Source of the DNA: Nitrososphaerota archaeon
Lineage (GTDB): Archaea; Thermoproteota; Nitrososphaeria; Nitrososphaerales; UBA183
Length of the DNA stretch: 64,000 nucleotides
Reading direction: 5' to 3'
Assembly: GCA_029784795.1 (NCBI GenBank)
Contig: JAFMAW010000002.1
Span: 62,001 to 126,000, forward strand
Each line of letters starts with the position of its first letter. The stretch's first letter is position 1. This document shows positions 16,487 through 24,594 of this stretch, in pieces. The position numbers and the translations under genes are program-made. The notes under the pieces are model-generated. The model did no database searches. It was given only the letters and a program-made list of their open reading frames with translations, and was not told the origin of the DNA.

Positions 16487-16707
16487 ATTTCCGTCCAGAC
16501 TCCTCTTCCGAGCTTCCGCCTAATAAGCCTGTTAACGTCTGACGCGTGATAGGCTGTGACCACCCGGTTCGCCTTCACCCGGGGGACATAGATTACGACG
16601 GGGTATCTGTGATTGGTCTTCTTCACGGCTACTAGGGACGAAGATTCGGTGTCCTTGAACAAGCTGTCGGGTCTTTGGACGGCTTCAGCCACCTGTTTCC
16701 TTGTCAC
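16483..16707 (-). CDS. DUF4258 protein with an uncertain, possibly damaged 5' end
   Basis: From GTG 16707 the protein is 74 residues: RKQVAEAVQRPDSLFKDTESS, then YPVVIYVPRVKANRVVTAYHAS, typical DUF4258. The same frame upstream of the GTG encodes LEFSIHAWERLHLRRV, which is the conserved first part of the family (FSxHAxERxxxR), but it has no ATG, GTG or TTG. An ATG at 16777, well placed after a TATA-like TTAAAT, is in another frame and reaches the domain only with a one-base shift near 16755. The gene may therefore be frameshifted at its beginning. DUF4258/DUF2283 pairs are suspected toxin-antitoxin modules. Confidence 0.65.
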   Translation of the reverse strand: MTRKQVAEAVQRPDSLFKDTESSSLVAVKKTNHRYPVVIYVPRVKANRVVTAYHASDVNRLIRRKLGRGVWTEI

Positions 16708-16836
16708 CCGCCTTAGGTGAAGCCTCTCCCAGGCGTGAATACTGAACTCCAGCGATGTCAGCGAGCTCCTGCGTCATCGCCGGGGCGGGTCGGGAATTTA
16801 AGGCAGGGTAGGTAGCAGTCACGTGCAGCACCAGGG

Positions 16837-17058
16837 CTACGCCGCCTTCTTGATGATGTCTCGAGGGTACTGGACGCGGAGACCCCGCCTGAGGATTTCC
16901 CTGTCGGAAAGGCTCTGCTCTGCGAGCTGCTCCAGAATCTTGTCCGTCTGGAGCTGCCTTTCGAAGGCCTTCGTCGCGACCCTGCTCCAGTTCGTCTCCG
17001 GGTGCTTCTTCAATTCTTTTTTCAGGGCCGCCGGGACGCTGATGCTCATAGGAATCAT
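16837..17058 (-). CDS. Orphan VapB-like antitoxin, paralogue of the vapBC antitoxin
   Basis: 73 residues, closely similar to the antitoxin at 15838-16077: both share HPETNWSRVATKAFERQLQ and end in IKK(T)A(A). No toxin follows on the same strand; the next genes are the DUF4258/DUF2283 pair. A RelE-like relic starts 14 bp away on the opposite strand. It may be a leftover of a duplicated vapBC, or may act as an anti-addiction copy. Confidence 0.8.
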   Translation of the reverse strand: MIPMSISVPAALKKELKKHPETNWSRVATKAFERQLQTDKILEQLAEQSLSDREILRRGLRVQYPRDIIKKAA

Positions 17059-17072
17059 ACGGCCTGAAGTGA

Positions 17073-17354
17073 ATGTACGAGCTAGAAGTCAGGCAGCACG
17101 TCGACCGGATCTTCAAGAAACTCTCGAAAAGGGACCGGAAACAGATGGAGGCGACAGGCAGAAAGATTGGCGAGATTCTGCGGGAGCCCCACGCCTTCAA
17201 GGCCATGCGCTTCCCGCTTGTGGGGATGAGGAGAGCCCACTTCGGAAAGTCACGCCCTGCTGTTCTCGATTGACTGGTAAAGGAAGACTGTCGTTCTCGA
17301 AGACTACGAGCATCATGATCGGGTCTACGAGGGGAGGTGGCTCTGGTTTGCCCG
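17073..17354 (+). pseudogene. RelE-type toxin gene, frameshifted
   Basis: The frame from ATG 17073 encodes YELEVRQHVDRIFKKLSKRD, then GEILREPHAFKAMRFPLVGMRRAHFGKS, the RelE/ParE toxin core, and then breaks to a TGA at about 17273. Shifting frame after FGKS (near 17250) restores HALLFSIDW, then an in-frame TAA, then RKTVVLEDYEHHDRVYE, the conserved end of this toxin group. So there is one frameshift plus one stop. A toxin in the other orientation relative to the nearest antitoxin gene is also unusual. Almost certainly dead. Confidence 0.75.
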
Positions 17355-17404
17355 CGTAACTCATTCCCCGGAGGTGTCGCAGCCAGACGGGTTCGACACC
17401 TTCA

Positions 17405-17433
17405 ATGCGTCAATCTGAACCTGGCTAGGTCTA
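17405..17433 (+). repeat. Dispersed repeat related to the tRNA-like repeats
   Basis: TCTGAACCTGGCTAGGTCTAAGAACCG aligns with 15216-15244 at 23 of 29 positions. A shorter relative (GACCTGGCTAGGAAACC) follows the Bax1 gene near 38486. All lie just outside genes. Confidence 0.5.
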
Positions 17434-17476
17434 AGAACCGAGGCGCGCGCCGTGGACGATGCGCAGGTGGATGGAC

Positions 17477-18007
17477 CTAGTCCTCCCGGACCAGGCGTTC
17501 CCTCCCCCTCTGGGCCAGGGGCTCCCGGGGGTATATGGCGGGGAAGCTGGCTGAGAGTATGTCGACGTATCTCTCCGTCTCCTGGTCGTTCATGAACTGG
17601 AACATGTACCTCCCCGAGTAGGGCTCGTGGGGCCCTTCCCTCCTCATGAACTCGATGTGGATCAGCGGGTCCCCCTGCCTGATGGTTATGGGGGTCCTCT
17701 CGTTGCTGAGGTTCACAAGCTCCAGGGCCAGCCTCCCGACGAACCCGCTGTGGACCTTCACCGAGTTGAGGAAAGAGAGCCCGAGCCTCCCGAACTTGCT
17801 CTTGGAGGTGAGGTGGGCGACCACGTCGGGGGGCGTGAACACAATCTCCCTCGATATCATGTTCCTGTGCTCCAGGTAGTTGAGGGTCCTGTCCTCGCGG
17901 ACCGTCAGGACGTACCCGTCGCCGTCGAACGCCGAGTCCTCCGACGGGTAGATGCAGCTGTACTTGCTGACCATCTCCTTCAGGAGGGGTGCACCGATAA
18001 CGGTCAT
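17477..18007 (-). CDS. dCTP deaminase / dUTPase superfamily protein
   Basis: 176 residues. SKFGRLGLSFLNSVKVHSGFVGRLALELVNLSN is the central trimer-core motif of the dUTPase/dCTP-deaminase fold (SxxGR...G..G.(L)ELxN), followed by IRQGDPLIHIEF. The N-terminus VIGAPLLKEMV is like dCTP deaminases. It would supply dUMP for thymidylate synthesis and keep dUTP low; which of the two reactions cannot be decided. It overlaps the upstream CPBP gene by 4 bp. Confidence 0.8.
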   Translation of the reverse strand: MTVIGAPLLKEMVSKYSCIYPSEDSAFDGDGYVLTVREDRTLNYLEHRNMISREIVFTPPDVVAHLTSKSKFGRLGLSFLNSVKVHSGFVGRLALELVNLSNERTPITIRQGDPLIHIEFMRREGPHEPYSGRYMFQFMNDQETERYVDILSASFPAIYPREPLAQRGRERLVRED

Positions 18008-19071
18008 GTTGCGAGCGGAGGCCCTGTCTCAGGCCCCTTATCAATCAGCCCCTCGCCTGACCCCCGGTCCGTCAGCAGGTACTTTTTGATGGCCAGATAC
18101 GCCACGAGGACGAAGGACGCCACGCCGAAGAGCAGGACGAGGTCATAGTCCACCAGCGTCTGCCCCACATATTCGTTCGTCGCGTTGACAGATATCCCGA
18201 AGGCCGACTGCCCGAAGAACGAGTACGCGCTCCCGAAGTAGTCGACCCCCCAGTGGGCGAGGACGGCGACGTGGAACCCGTACCTGACGTAAAGGTACCC
18301 CAGGACCAGGCCCCCCCACACGGCGTCCGGCAGCTTCGCCCAGGACCACCCCCCGGTGCCGCCGCAGTTGACGTGGCAGAGCCCGAAGGTGACGGCGCTC
18401 CCGACGGTCGCGGCCCAGATGATCACCCCCGCGGCGCCCCCGACCGCCGCCCCTTCGAACACGGCGGAGGGCCTCCACAGCGCCCTCAGCGCCTCGCGGG
18501 GGGACCTGCCAACTGACAGCACCAGCGCGAAGAGCCCTATCAGGACGACCCTGAACCCGAGCTCCTCCCTGAGCGGGGCGAGGGCCAGGGAGCCGAACTC
18601 CAGGAGGGGGTCGAAGTTAGCGAAGGGGTTCCCCACGGACCCCAGGGCGGAGACGGAGACCGCCGTGATGAACGTCCCGGTGAACCCGAGGAACCCTATG
18701 GCCACCAGGATCACGAAGAGGGGGCTCTCCATCAGCGCCCCCACCCCGGTGGCAAAGGCGTCTCTCATCGCCGCGGCGGGCCTCTTCTGCTGCGCTGCGC
18801 CGTAGGCGAACATCCCGGCGTAGACCGCCAGGACAAGGAGGAACACCCCGCCTATGGGGACGGTGAAGGGGAGGATGGCCGCGACCGGGCCGATGAAGAG
18901 GAATGTCTGCACGTAGGACCCGTAGCTCAGCTGGTTGGACAGCCCCCCATGGAACACCGCGTAGACGCCGGCCGGGAAGGAGCCGACAATCAACCCCAGG
19001 GTGAGGAAAGCCAGGCCGAGGAAGACCACGACCACCAGGCTGGACTCATGTCTCGCTGGCTTCCTCTCCAA
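18004..19071 (-). CDS. CPBP (CAAX/Abi-type) intramembrane metalloprotease family protein
   Basis: 355 residues with about eight membrane spans. The three CPBP motifs are in order: EELGFR (EExxxR) near 167, TFGLCH (FxxxH) near 224 and VLAHWGVD (HxxxD/N) near 264. These residues form the glutamate-histidine active site of Rce1-like proteases. Substrate unknown. It lies between a small zinc ribbon protein and the dUTPase-like gene in one tightly packed minus-strand operon. Confidence 0.85.
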   Translation of the reverse strand: MERKPARHESSLVVVVFLGLAFLTLGLIVGSFPAGVYAVFHGGLSNQLSYGSYVQTFLFIGPVAAILPFTVPIGGVFLLVLAVYAGMFAYGAAQQKRPAAAMRDAFATGVGALMESPLFVILVAIGFLGFTGTFITAVSVSALGSVGNPFANFDPLLEFGSLALAPLREELGFRVVLIGLFALVLSVGRSPREALRALWRPSAVFEGAAVGGAAGVIIWAATVGSAVTFGLCHVNCGGTGGWSWAKLPDAVWGGLVLGYLYVRYGFHVAVLAHWGVDYFGSAYSFFGQSAFGISVNATNEYVGQTLVDYDLVLLFGVASFVLVAYLAIKKYLLTDRGSGEGLIDKGPETGPPLAT

Positions 19072-19072
19072 C

Positions 19073-19288
19073 TCAGCCTGTCTCCTCGTCCGGCCCCTTC
19101 TCCAGGAACACCGACCCGGAGTAGCCGCACTTCTGGCAGTAGTACTCGGAGGGGACGAAACCCCAGAGGTCCTTGTTCATGGTGGTGAGCGGGGCGAGGC
19201 ACCTGGGGCAGAGCTTCGTTTCGGGGGCGAAGGGGCTCCGCCTGGCCAGGACAGGCTCCCTGTCGTCGGGGCTCTTCTGAGGGTGCAT
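19073..19288 (-). CDS. Small zinc-ribbon protein
   Basis: 71 residues with LCPRCLAPL and YYCQKCGYSG, forming one four-cysteine ribbon separated by about 24 residues. Its stop is 1 bp before the CPBP start, so it is the first gene of that operon. It may be a small regulator or membrane-complex accessory; no family name is known to me. Confidence 0.65.
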   Translation of the reverse strand: MHPQKSPDDREPVLARRSPFAPETKLCPRCLAPLTTMNKDLWGFVPSEYYCQKCGYSGSVFLEKGPDEETG

Positions 19289-19305
19289 GCGGGCCCGGAT
19301 TCACC

Positions 19306-19317
19306 GCGCGCTTAAAA
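19306..19317. promoter_or_regulatory. Shared bidirectional TATA box
   Basis: GCTTAAAACC (TTTTAAGC on the other strand) sits about 20-27 bp before the minus-strand ATG at 19288 and about 27-35 bp before the plus-strand TTG at 19342. One AT-rich box could serve both divergent zinc-protein genes, each leaderless. Confidence 0.5.
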
Positions 19318-19341
19318 CCATTCGAGGCGAGGAGCGCCCCG

Positions 19342-19464
19342 TTGGCCACGGAGAAGTGCTACGCCTGTGGGGAAGCGATGGTCGGGATACAGGCCTGCAA
19401 GTACAGGTGCAACAGCTGCGGGGCGCTGTTGGACTGCGAGGATGTCTCCGGGCTCCCGAAGTGA
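19342..19464 (+). CDS. 40-residue double-CxxC zinc-finger microprotein
   Basis: ATEKCYACGEAMVGIQACKY, then RCNSCGALLDCED: two CxxC pairs plus two further cysteines. Starts at TTG just after the shared TATA box and ends 8 bp before the stop of the convergent aldolase gene. Small archaeal zinc-finger proteins of this size are common and mostly uncharacterised. The cysteine spacing and the fitting promoter support a real gene. Confidence 0.65.
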   Translation: MATEKCYACGEAMVGIQACKYRCNSCGALLDCEDVSGLPK

Positions 19465-19471
19465 GCCGCCG

Positions 19472-20254
19472 CTACTGTGCCGGAGGACGGCTCCCGCTGA
19501 ACGCCGCGTAGGCCTCGTCCGCGCTCTTCCCTTCGTGGACCACCCCCCTCACGGCCTTGATTATGGAGACTGGGTCGGCGGACTGGAATATGTTGCGCCC
19601 CATGTCCACCCCCGACGCCCCCTCTGCGACGGCGTCGTGGGCGAGCTGCAGGGCGTCCCTCTCCGGGAGCTTCTTCCCCCCGGCTATGACGACGGGGACC
19701 GGGCACCCGTCGACCACCCGGCGGAAGTCGGCGCAGTAGTACGTCTTCACTATGCTGGCCCCCAGCTCGGCCGCTATGCGGCAGGCGAGGCCCAGATACC
19801 GCGCGTCTCTGGCCATCTCCCTCCCCACCGCTGTCACCGCAAGCACCGGAATCCCATACCTCTCCCCTTCGTTGACCAGCTCAGCCAGGTTGGCCAGGGT
19901 CTCCTTCTCGTGCTCCGAGCCCACGAAGACAGACACGGCCACCGCGGACGCGTTGAGCCTCACCGCCTCCTCGATGGAGGTGGTCACGACCTCGTCCGAG
20001 AGCTCCTTCAGTATGCTCGTCCCCCCTGACACCCTGAGGACGATGGGGATGTCCTGGTTCGCGTCGACGGACGTCCTGAGCACACCCCGGGTCAGCATGA
20101 GCGAGTCGGCGTAGGGGATGAGGGGGGTGAGCGTCTTCCTCGGGTTCTCGAGACCGGTAGTCGGCCCCTGGAAGTACCCGTGGTCGACAGCCAGCATCAC
20201 GGTCCTCCCGCCCTTCATTATTCTCTCGACCCTGTTCTTCAGCCCCCAGCTCAT
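19472..20254 (-). CDS. LsrF/DhnA-type class I aldolase-fold enzyme
   Basis: 260 residues. TVMLAVDHGYFQGPTTGLE, VGSEHE, the Schiff-base lysine Lys170 in ASIVKTYY, and IAGGKKLPERDAL with ASGVDMGRNIFQS follow bacterial LsrF almost stepwise. LsrF is a thiolase-type enzyme of autoinducer-2 breakdown, but archaea lack that pathway, and archaeal relatives are commonly called fructose-bisphosphate aldolase or the deoxy-heptulosonate (ADH) synthase. The true substrate is thus open. TATA-like CTTTATTACC lies directly upstream. Confidence 0.8.
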   Translation of the reverse strand: MSWGLKNRVERIMKGGRTVMLAVDHGYFQGPTTGLENPRKTLTPLIPYADSLMLTRGVLRTSVDANQDIPIVLRVSGGTSILKELSDEVVTTSIEEAVRLNASAVAVSVFVGSEHEKETLANLAELVNEGERYGIPVLAVTAVGREMARDARYLGLACRIAAELGASIVKTYYCADFRRVVDGCPVPVVIAGGKKLPERDALQLAHDAVAEGASGVDMGRNIFQSADPVSIIKAVRGVVHEGKSADEAYAAFSGSRPPAQ

Positions 20255-20295
20255 GGGGGCGCCTCGCGCCGGACTGTGGTAATAAAGGGTCCGGG

Positions 20296-21318
20296 CTAGG
20301 CGGTCACTACGACCTTCATGGCTGTCCCCCCCGAGGCGGCCTCGACCGCCTTCTGGAACTCAGCGAGGGCGAACCTGTGCGTGACCAGCGCCCCGAACTC
20401 ACCTCCACGCGACTCGAGGACCCGCAGGGCGGCTTTGGTGTCTGTCTCTGTCGCCCCGTAGCTCGTCTGCACCTCCTGCTCGGCGTTGTAGATGTCGCTG
20501 ACGTCGTAGTCGAGGACCGTCTCCTTGGGGGGGACCCCGAACAGGCAGACCCTCCCGCCCTTCCTCACAGACCTCAGCCCCTGGAGTATGGCGGCCCCGC
20601 TCCCCGACGCCACCATGGCGACGTCTGCCCCCCTCCCGTCCGTCTCGCCCCGGACCTGGGCGGGGACGTCTTCTGTCGCGGCGTTCAGGACCCTCGCCAC
20701 CCCCGCCTTCTCGGCGAAGCGGAGCCTCCATTCGGCTACGTCGCTCACCAGCACCCTGGCGCTGGTCGGCGCGAGCAGCAGCGCGTGCATCATCCCCACC
20801 GGGCCCGCGCCGGCTATGAAGACTGACTCCCCGGGCTCTATGTGGCACTTCCTCACCGCCCTGACGCAGCAGGCCAGGGGCTCGACCAGCGAAGCGACGT
20901 CGAAGCCCATCCCTTCAGGGAGCTTCAGGACCCCTCCCCTGTCCACGTTCCACTTCGGGACGGCGAACAGCTCGGAGAACCCCCCGGGGACGAGGTTGCT
21001 CCCCCGGTAGTGGTCGCACATGGTCTCGTTCCCCGACCTGCAGAGGTAGCAGGTGTAGTCCGGGACGTGGTGGTGGGGGAAGACGCGCTCCCCGACGATG
21101 AAGCCCTCGACCCCTTCTCCTGCGGCGACTATTGTCCCGACGGCCTCGTGCCCGAGCACGGGCTTCGACGCCGTGTACTCCCCCCGCATCTTCTCGAGGT
21201 CGGTCCCGCAGAGCCCGCAGGCCGCCATCCTGACGAGGAGCTCCCCCGGGCCGGGGACGGGCTCGGGCGTCTCGGCCACCGTCGCCCCCATGCCTTCGTT
21301 CATCAGGACCGCCTTCAT
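20296..21318 (-). CDS. Zinc-dependent medium-chain dehydrogenase (alcohol/threonine/sorbitol type)
   Basis: 340 residues. Catalytic zinc ligands Cys37 (ACGLCGTD), His57 and Glu58 (LGHEAVG). The structural-zinc lobe has Cys90, Cys93 and Cys101 (CYLC...MCDH) but lacks the usual fourth cysteine in regular spacing. NAD(P)-binding GAGPVGMM near 170. Oxidises a secondary alcohol, polyol or threonine; the substrate is not predictable. A TATA-like CATTTAAG lies upstream of the ATG. Confidence 0.85.
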   Translation of the reverse strand: MKAVLMNEGMGATVAETPEPVPGPGELLVRMAACGLCGTDLEKMRGEYTASKPVLGHEAVGTIVAAGEGVEGFIVGERVFPHHHVPDYTCYLCRSGNETMCDHYRGSNLVPGGFSELFAVPKWNVDRGGVLKLPEGMGFDVASLVEPLACCVRAVRKCHIEPGESVFIAGAGPVGMMHALLLAPTSARVLVSDVAEWRLRFAEKAGVARVLNAATEDVPAQVRGETDGRGADVAMVASGSGAAILQGLRSVRKGGRVCLFGVPPKETVLDYDVSDIYNAEQEVQTSYGATETDTKAALRVLESRGGEFGALVTHRFALAEFQKAVEAASGGTAMKVVVTA

Positions 21319-21436
21319 CCTGGCCTGTCCGTCTCTCCTGGCTCATTTAAGCCAGTCTCGACGCGAGGCCGATGCTCCGGTGCGTTAGGCGTCACCGCAG
21401 GTTAATAGCCCGCCCTTCGGCGAAGGTGAACGTCCC

Positions 21437-22534
21437 ATGGGCGTCCCCGAGAAGATCAAGAAGCTGGAGGACGACATCCACAAGACACAGGTCAACAAGA
21501 AGACGGAGCACCACATAGGCCTGCTGCGGGCGAAGATAGCCAAGCTCAAGGCGGAGCAGGAGGAGCAGCGGAGCCGCAGGTCAGGAGCGAGGCTCGGGTA
21601 CGACGTGAGAAAGTCCGGGGACGCCACGGTGGTGCTCATCGGCCTCCCCAGCGTGGGGAAGTCCACGCTCCTCAACAGGCTGACCAACGCGAAGTCCAAG
21701 GTCGCCGCCTATCAGTTCACCACCCTGGACGTGGTCCCCGGGGTGATGGAGCACAGCGGGGCGAAGATCCAGGTCCTGGACCTCCCGGGGATAATCAAGG
21801 GGGCCTCGTCCGGCAAGGGGCTGGGGAAGAGGGTCCTGGCGGTGGCCCGGAGCGCCGACCTGGTACTCTTCGTCGTTGACGTCTTCCAGCCCGAGGCGAG
21901 GGAGCTGCTCGAGCGCGAGCTGAGGACCACCGGCATCAGGGTCGACGAGCGCCCCCCGAACATCGTGATAGAGAAGGTTGACTCCGGGGGGATCAGCGTC
22001 ACCTCCCAGGTGAAGCTGACAAGGGTGAGCGAGCCACTGGTGAAGGACATACTCCGGGTCTACGACGTCAACGGGGCCAGGGTGGTGATAAGGGAGGACA
22101 TAACTGACGACCAGCTTGTGGACGTCCTCTCGGGGAACAGGGTCTACGCCCCGTCCCTCACCGTGATGAACAAGATAGACCTGGTCAACACGGGGTTCAC
22201 CAGCGAGCTGGGGCGGAAGCTGGGCTATGGCTTCGTCCCCGTCTCGGCCGAGTCGGACATGAACATCCAGGCGCTCAAGGAGGAGATATACAAGAGGCTC
22301 GACTTCGTCCGCATCTACATGCGGAGGAGGACCGGGGAGACGGACTTCGAGGAGCCCATGATGCTCCGCGGGGGGGCCACCATCGGCGACGTCTGCGACA
22401 AGGTCCACAGGGCGATGAAGGACGAGTTCAGGTACGCCCAGGTCTGGGGGAAGAGCGTCAAGTTCGGCGGGCAGCGGGTCGGCATCGCCCACAGGCTGAT
22501 GGACCAGGATGTCCTCACCATAGTGACAAAGTAG
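21437..22534 (+). CDS. DRG-family GTPase with TGS domain
   Basis: 365 residues. N-terminal basic coiled part (KIKKLEDDIHKTQ), P-loop GLPSVGKST at 69-77, G3 DLPGI, G4 NKID, and a C-terminal TGS domain after about 285 (RRRTGETDFEEPMMLRGGATIGDVCDKVH). The typical DRG insert in the G domain is present. Eukaryal and archaeal DRG proteins associate with ribosomes and aid translation. TATA-like GGTTAATAGC lies about 30 bp upstream of the ATG. Confidence 0.92.
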   Translation: MGVPEKIKKLEDDIHKTQVNKKTEHHIGLLRAKIAKLKAEQEEQRSRRSGARLGYDVRKSGDATVVLIGLPSVGKSTLLNRLTNAKSKVAAYQFTTLDVVPGVMEHSGAKIQVLDLPGIIKGASSGKGLGKRVLAVARSADLVLFVVDVFQPEARELLERELRTTGIRVDERPPNIVIEKVDSGGISVTSQVKLTRVSEPLVKDILRVYDVNGARVVIREDITDDQLVDVLSGNRVYAPSLTVMNKIDLVNTGFTSELGRKLGYGFVPVSAESDMNIQALKEEIYKRLDFVRIYMRRRTGETDFEEPMMLRGGATIGDVCDKVHRAMKDEFRYAQVWGKSVKFGGQRVGIAHRLMDQDVLTIVTK

Positions 22535-22607
22535 GGCCTCGGGCCGCCAAGGCTCGGCGCTCAGCGCAGGGGCCCGGGTTCTGCCCGGTCCACCATGCTG
22601 TGCAGGC

Positions 22608-22853
22608 CTACGCTCCAGCTCGGGCGGCCTTCGGTTTGACGACGAAGGAGAGCCCAAGGGCCGCCGCTGAGGCGAGGACGACCGCGAGTCCCGCCCAGAG
22701 TTCCTGGGAGGCATGTAGGGCGCAGCTGCACGAATATGGCTGCCCCACGATTTGAGCGGGGCACATGCACGCAGAAAGTGCTGCGTTTAGGAGGAGCGCG
22801 CCGAAGGCGAATCCGAGAAAGCAGAGCAGCCTGACTTGGCGCTTCAGTCCCAT
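22608..22853 (-). CDS. Small two-span membrane protein with cysteine-rich loop
   Basis: 81 residues; spans at about 8-26 and 55-70. The loop between them carries ACMCPA and YSCSCALH, four cysteines in two CxC pairs that could bind metal or form disulfides. No family recognised. Confidence 0.5.
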   Translation of the reverse strand: MGLKRQVRLLCFLGFAFGALLLNAALSACMCPAQIVGQPYSCSCALHASQELWAGLAVVLASAAALGLSFVVKPKAARAGA

Positions 22854-22922
22854 TTGTCATCAGCTTCGCCGGTGACCGGCTTTATCAACGTGAGCCGCTC
22901 CCCACAGGGCACTGTCCCGTCT

Positions 22923-22965
22923 ATGGGTGATCAGCCCCCGCTGCCTTATCATGGGTGATTGGCCC
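22923..22965. repeat. Tandem 15-bp repeat
   Basis: ATGGGTGATCAGCCC at 22923 and ATGGGTGATTGGCCC at 22951 match at 13 of 15 positions, 28 bp apart, in the gap between two minus-strand membrane-protein genes. Each unit is itself nearly palindromic (GGGTGATCAGCCC), so it could be a regulator site. Confidence 0.4.
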
Positions 22966-22990
22966 TGAAGCGTTCGCCAATGGTGCGCAG

Positions 22991-23320
22991 TCAACGGTGT
23001 AGGTCTGGGCGAGAGGGTATCCTCGTGCTCCCCCTGAAACCCAGGGTTGTGATTCCTTTTCTCAGAAGGTAGACCCCCAAAACCAGCAACCCGATTCCTA
23101 CAAAGAATGCAGGTTCAAAGAAAAGGACGACCGTCCCATAATGTAGGACGACGATTGTGCCTTTTGGAGCGATGACGTGTGCAAAGCAGCAAGCGGAGTC
23201 AGTAAATGGGAAGCCGCCCACCCCAGAAAACGTCACTGGTATGGCGACGACGACAGCAAACAGTCCTGCCGCTAGGAATACAGCCGCTGGCACCGCGTTG
23301 GCCGTCTTCATGGGTGCCAT
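22991..23320 (-). CDS. Small membrane protein
   Basis: 109 residues from ATG 23320; a second ATG nine bases later is also possible. Spans at about 8-28 and 65-90, with GGFPFTDSACCFAHVIAPKG in the outer loop, reminiscent of the cysteine loop in the neighbouring small membrane protein. The longer frame to 23434 is not protein-like. Function unknown. Confidence 0.5.
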   Translation of the reverse strand: MAPMKTANAVPAAVFLAAGLFAVVVAIPVTFSGVGGFPFTDSACCFAHVIAPKGTIVVLHYGTVVLFFEPAFFVGIGLLVLGVYLLRKGITTLGFRGSTRIPSRPDLHR

Positions 23321-23599
23321 GTGACCGAGGACCGCGTAGTTACGCCTTGCGGGGCGACTCTTCAAATGGCACTTTCCTACGGGGACGGCTGGAAGGGCAC
23401 GCATCACCCAAGGTGGGACCCCCCTTCTCGTCACCCGGACATTGGACAGAATCCCCCACAGCGGTCGAAGCCGACCCTGCGGCGTCTCCTCGCCCTGTCA
23501 GGTTGCCTGCGGGGCGGCTCGGGGTGAAGCCCGGTCCGTTTGAGAGCCCGAGGTCGTCAGCACGCTTTTATAACTGGACGCGTCCGTCGGCCACCCAAG

Positions 23600-24250
23600 A
23601 TGCCCACCGCTCCGGACATGGCGCTGATCGACGCCATGCTCCAGTTCATCGGGGTGTTCGTGTCCTTCTCGGTGGCCTACGTCGCCCTCAAGGGGGTGAG
23701 GCAGACCGAGAGCATGTCCCTGATGAGGCTCGGCCTCGCCTTCGCCTTCCTGGGGTTCGGGTTCCTGGTCGAGAGCCTCGTGGGGCTCGGCCAGCTCTTC
23801 CCTCGCCTGTCCATCACGGCGACCGACGTGGTGGTGGGGGGCCTCCTCCTGGAGACCACGGGCTACTTCTTCCTGGCCTTCTCCCACGCCGTGGACGTTG
23901 TCCTGTCGAAGCGCATGGGGGCGGCGCTCCTGATCCTCCCTGTGATGTCGCTCAGCGGCCCCGACCTGGCGAACATCCTCTCGATCCTGTCGTTCTACTT
24001 CGTCATGTACGGGGTGGTGGAGACCATCTACTCCTACTCCAGGACCAGGAAGCCGGACACCCTCTTCATAGCCATGGGGCTCTCCCTGCTGGGCGTAGGG
24101 ACGTTCTTCCAGTGGTTATCGCTTCTGTACCAGTACGTCGCCGTTCTTTCACTACTGCAGATTATACTCCAGGTGATGGGGCTTACGATATTGTTCACCC
24201 CCGTGCTCAGGTTCGCGGTGGGAGGAGTGAAAGTAAATGGCCCAGTATAG
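23600..24250 (+). CDS. Multi-span membrane protein, first gene of a pair with a winged-helix protein
   Basis: 216 residues with about seven membrane spans filling most of the length. ATG 23600 follows a TATA-like CTTTTATAAC (23564-23573) by about 30 bp. Its stop overlaps the start of the winged-helix gene by 14 bp. Such membrane/wHTH pairs are frequent in archaea, where the membrane protein may sense a signal and sequester the regulator; that role is inference. Confidence 0.65.
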   Translation: MPTAPDMALIDAMLQFIGVFVSFSVAYVALKGVRQTESMSLMRLGLAFAFLGFGFLVESLVGLGQLFPRLSITATDVVVGGLLLETTGYFFLAFSHAVDVVLSKRMGAALLILPVMSLSGPDLANILSILSFYFVMYGVVETIYSYSRTRKPDTLFIAMGLSLLGVGTFFQWLSLLYQYVAVLSLLQIILQVMGLTILFTPVLRFAVGGVKVNGPV

Positions 24251-24524
24251 GACGCAGGTCAAGATCATAGCCGACGTGCTCAGCACGGCTAGGGACATGA
24301 ACGTCGAGGGGACCGGGGTGGGGGTCACCGCCCTCCTCCGCAGAGGGAACATATCGTACACGAGGATGTCCAAGCTCCTGTCCGAGCTCGTCGGCTCGGG
24401 GCTGCTCCTGGAGCTCACAGGGGAGAAGATATCGAAGTACATGATATCGGACAAGGGGATACAGTTCCTGGCAGCCTACTACTCCTTCGAGGACTTCGCC
24501 CAGACCTTCGGCCTTCGGCTCTAG
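24237..24524 (+). CDS. Winged-helix DNA-binding protein
   Basis: 95 residues: a single wHTH domain (IIADVLSTARDM..GVGVTALLRRGNISYTRMSKLLSELVGSGLL..) and the wing (ELTGEKISKYMISDKGIQFLAAY). This is a common archaeal stand-alone regulator type. It is translated coupled to the membrane protein upstream, which suggests joint action. Confidence 0.8.
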   Translation: MAQYRTQVKIIADVLSTARDMNVEGTGVGVTALLRRGNISYTRMSKLLSELVGSGLLLELTGEKISKYMISDKGIQFLAAYYSFEDFAQTFGLRL

Positions 24525-24594
24525 AGAGAGGCCGAGCCCGCCTGGCGCCGGTTCGGGGAAATCAGTTTATACTTCTGCCGAGCAACCGCGAACC

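Noticed and set aside
19472..20254. Autoinducer-2 degradation pathway
   Set aside because: Only the LsrF-like enzyme is present; no LsrK, LsrR or transporter genes in the window.
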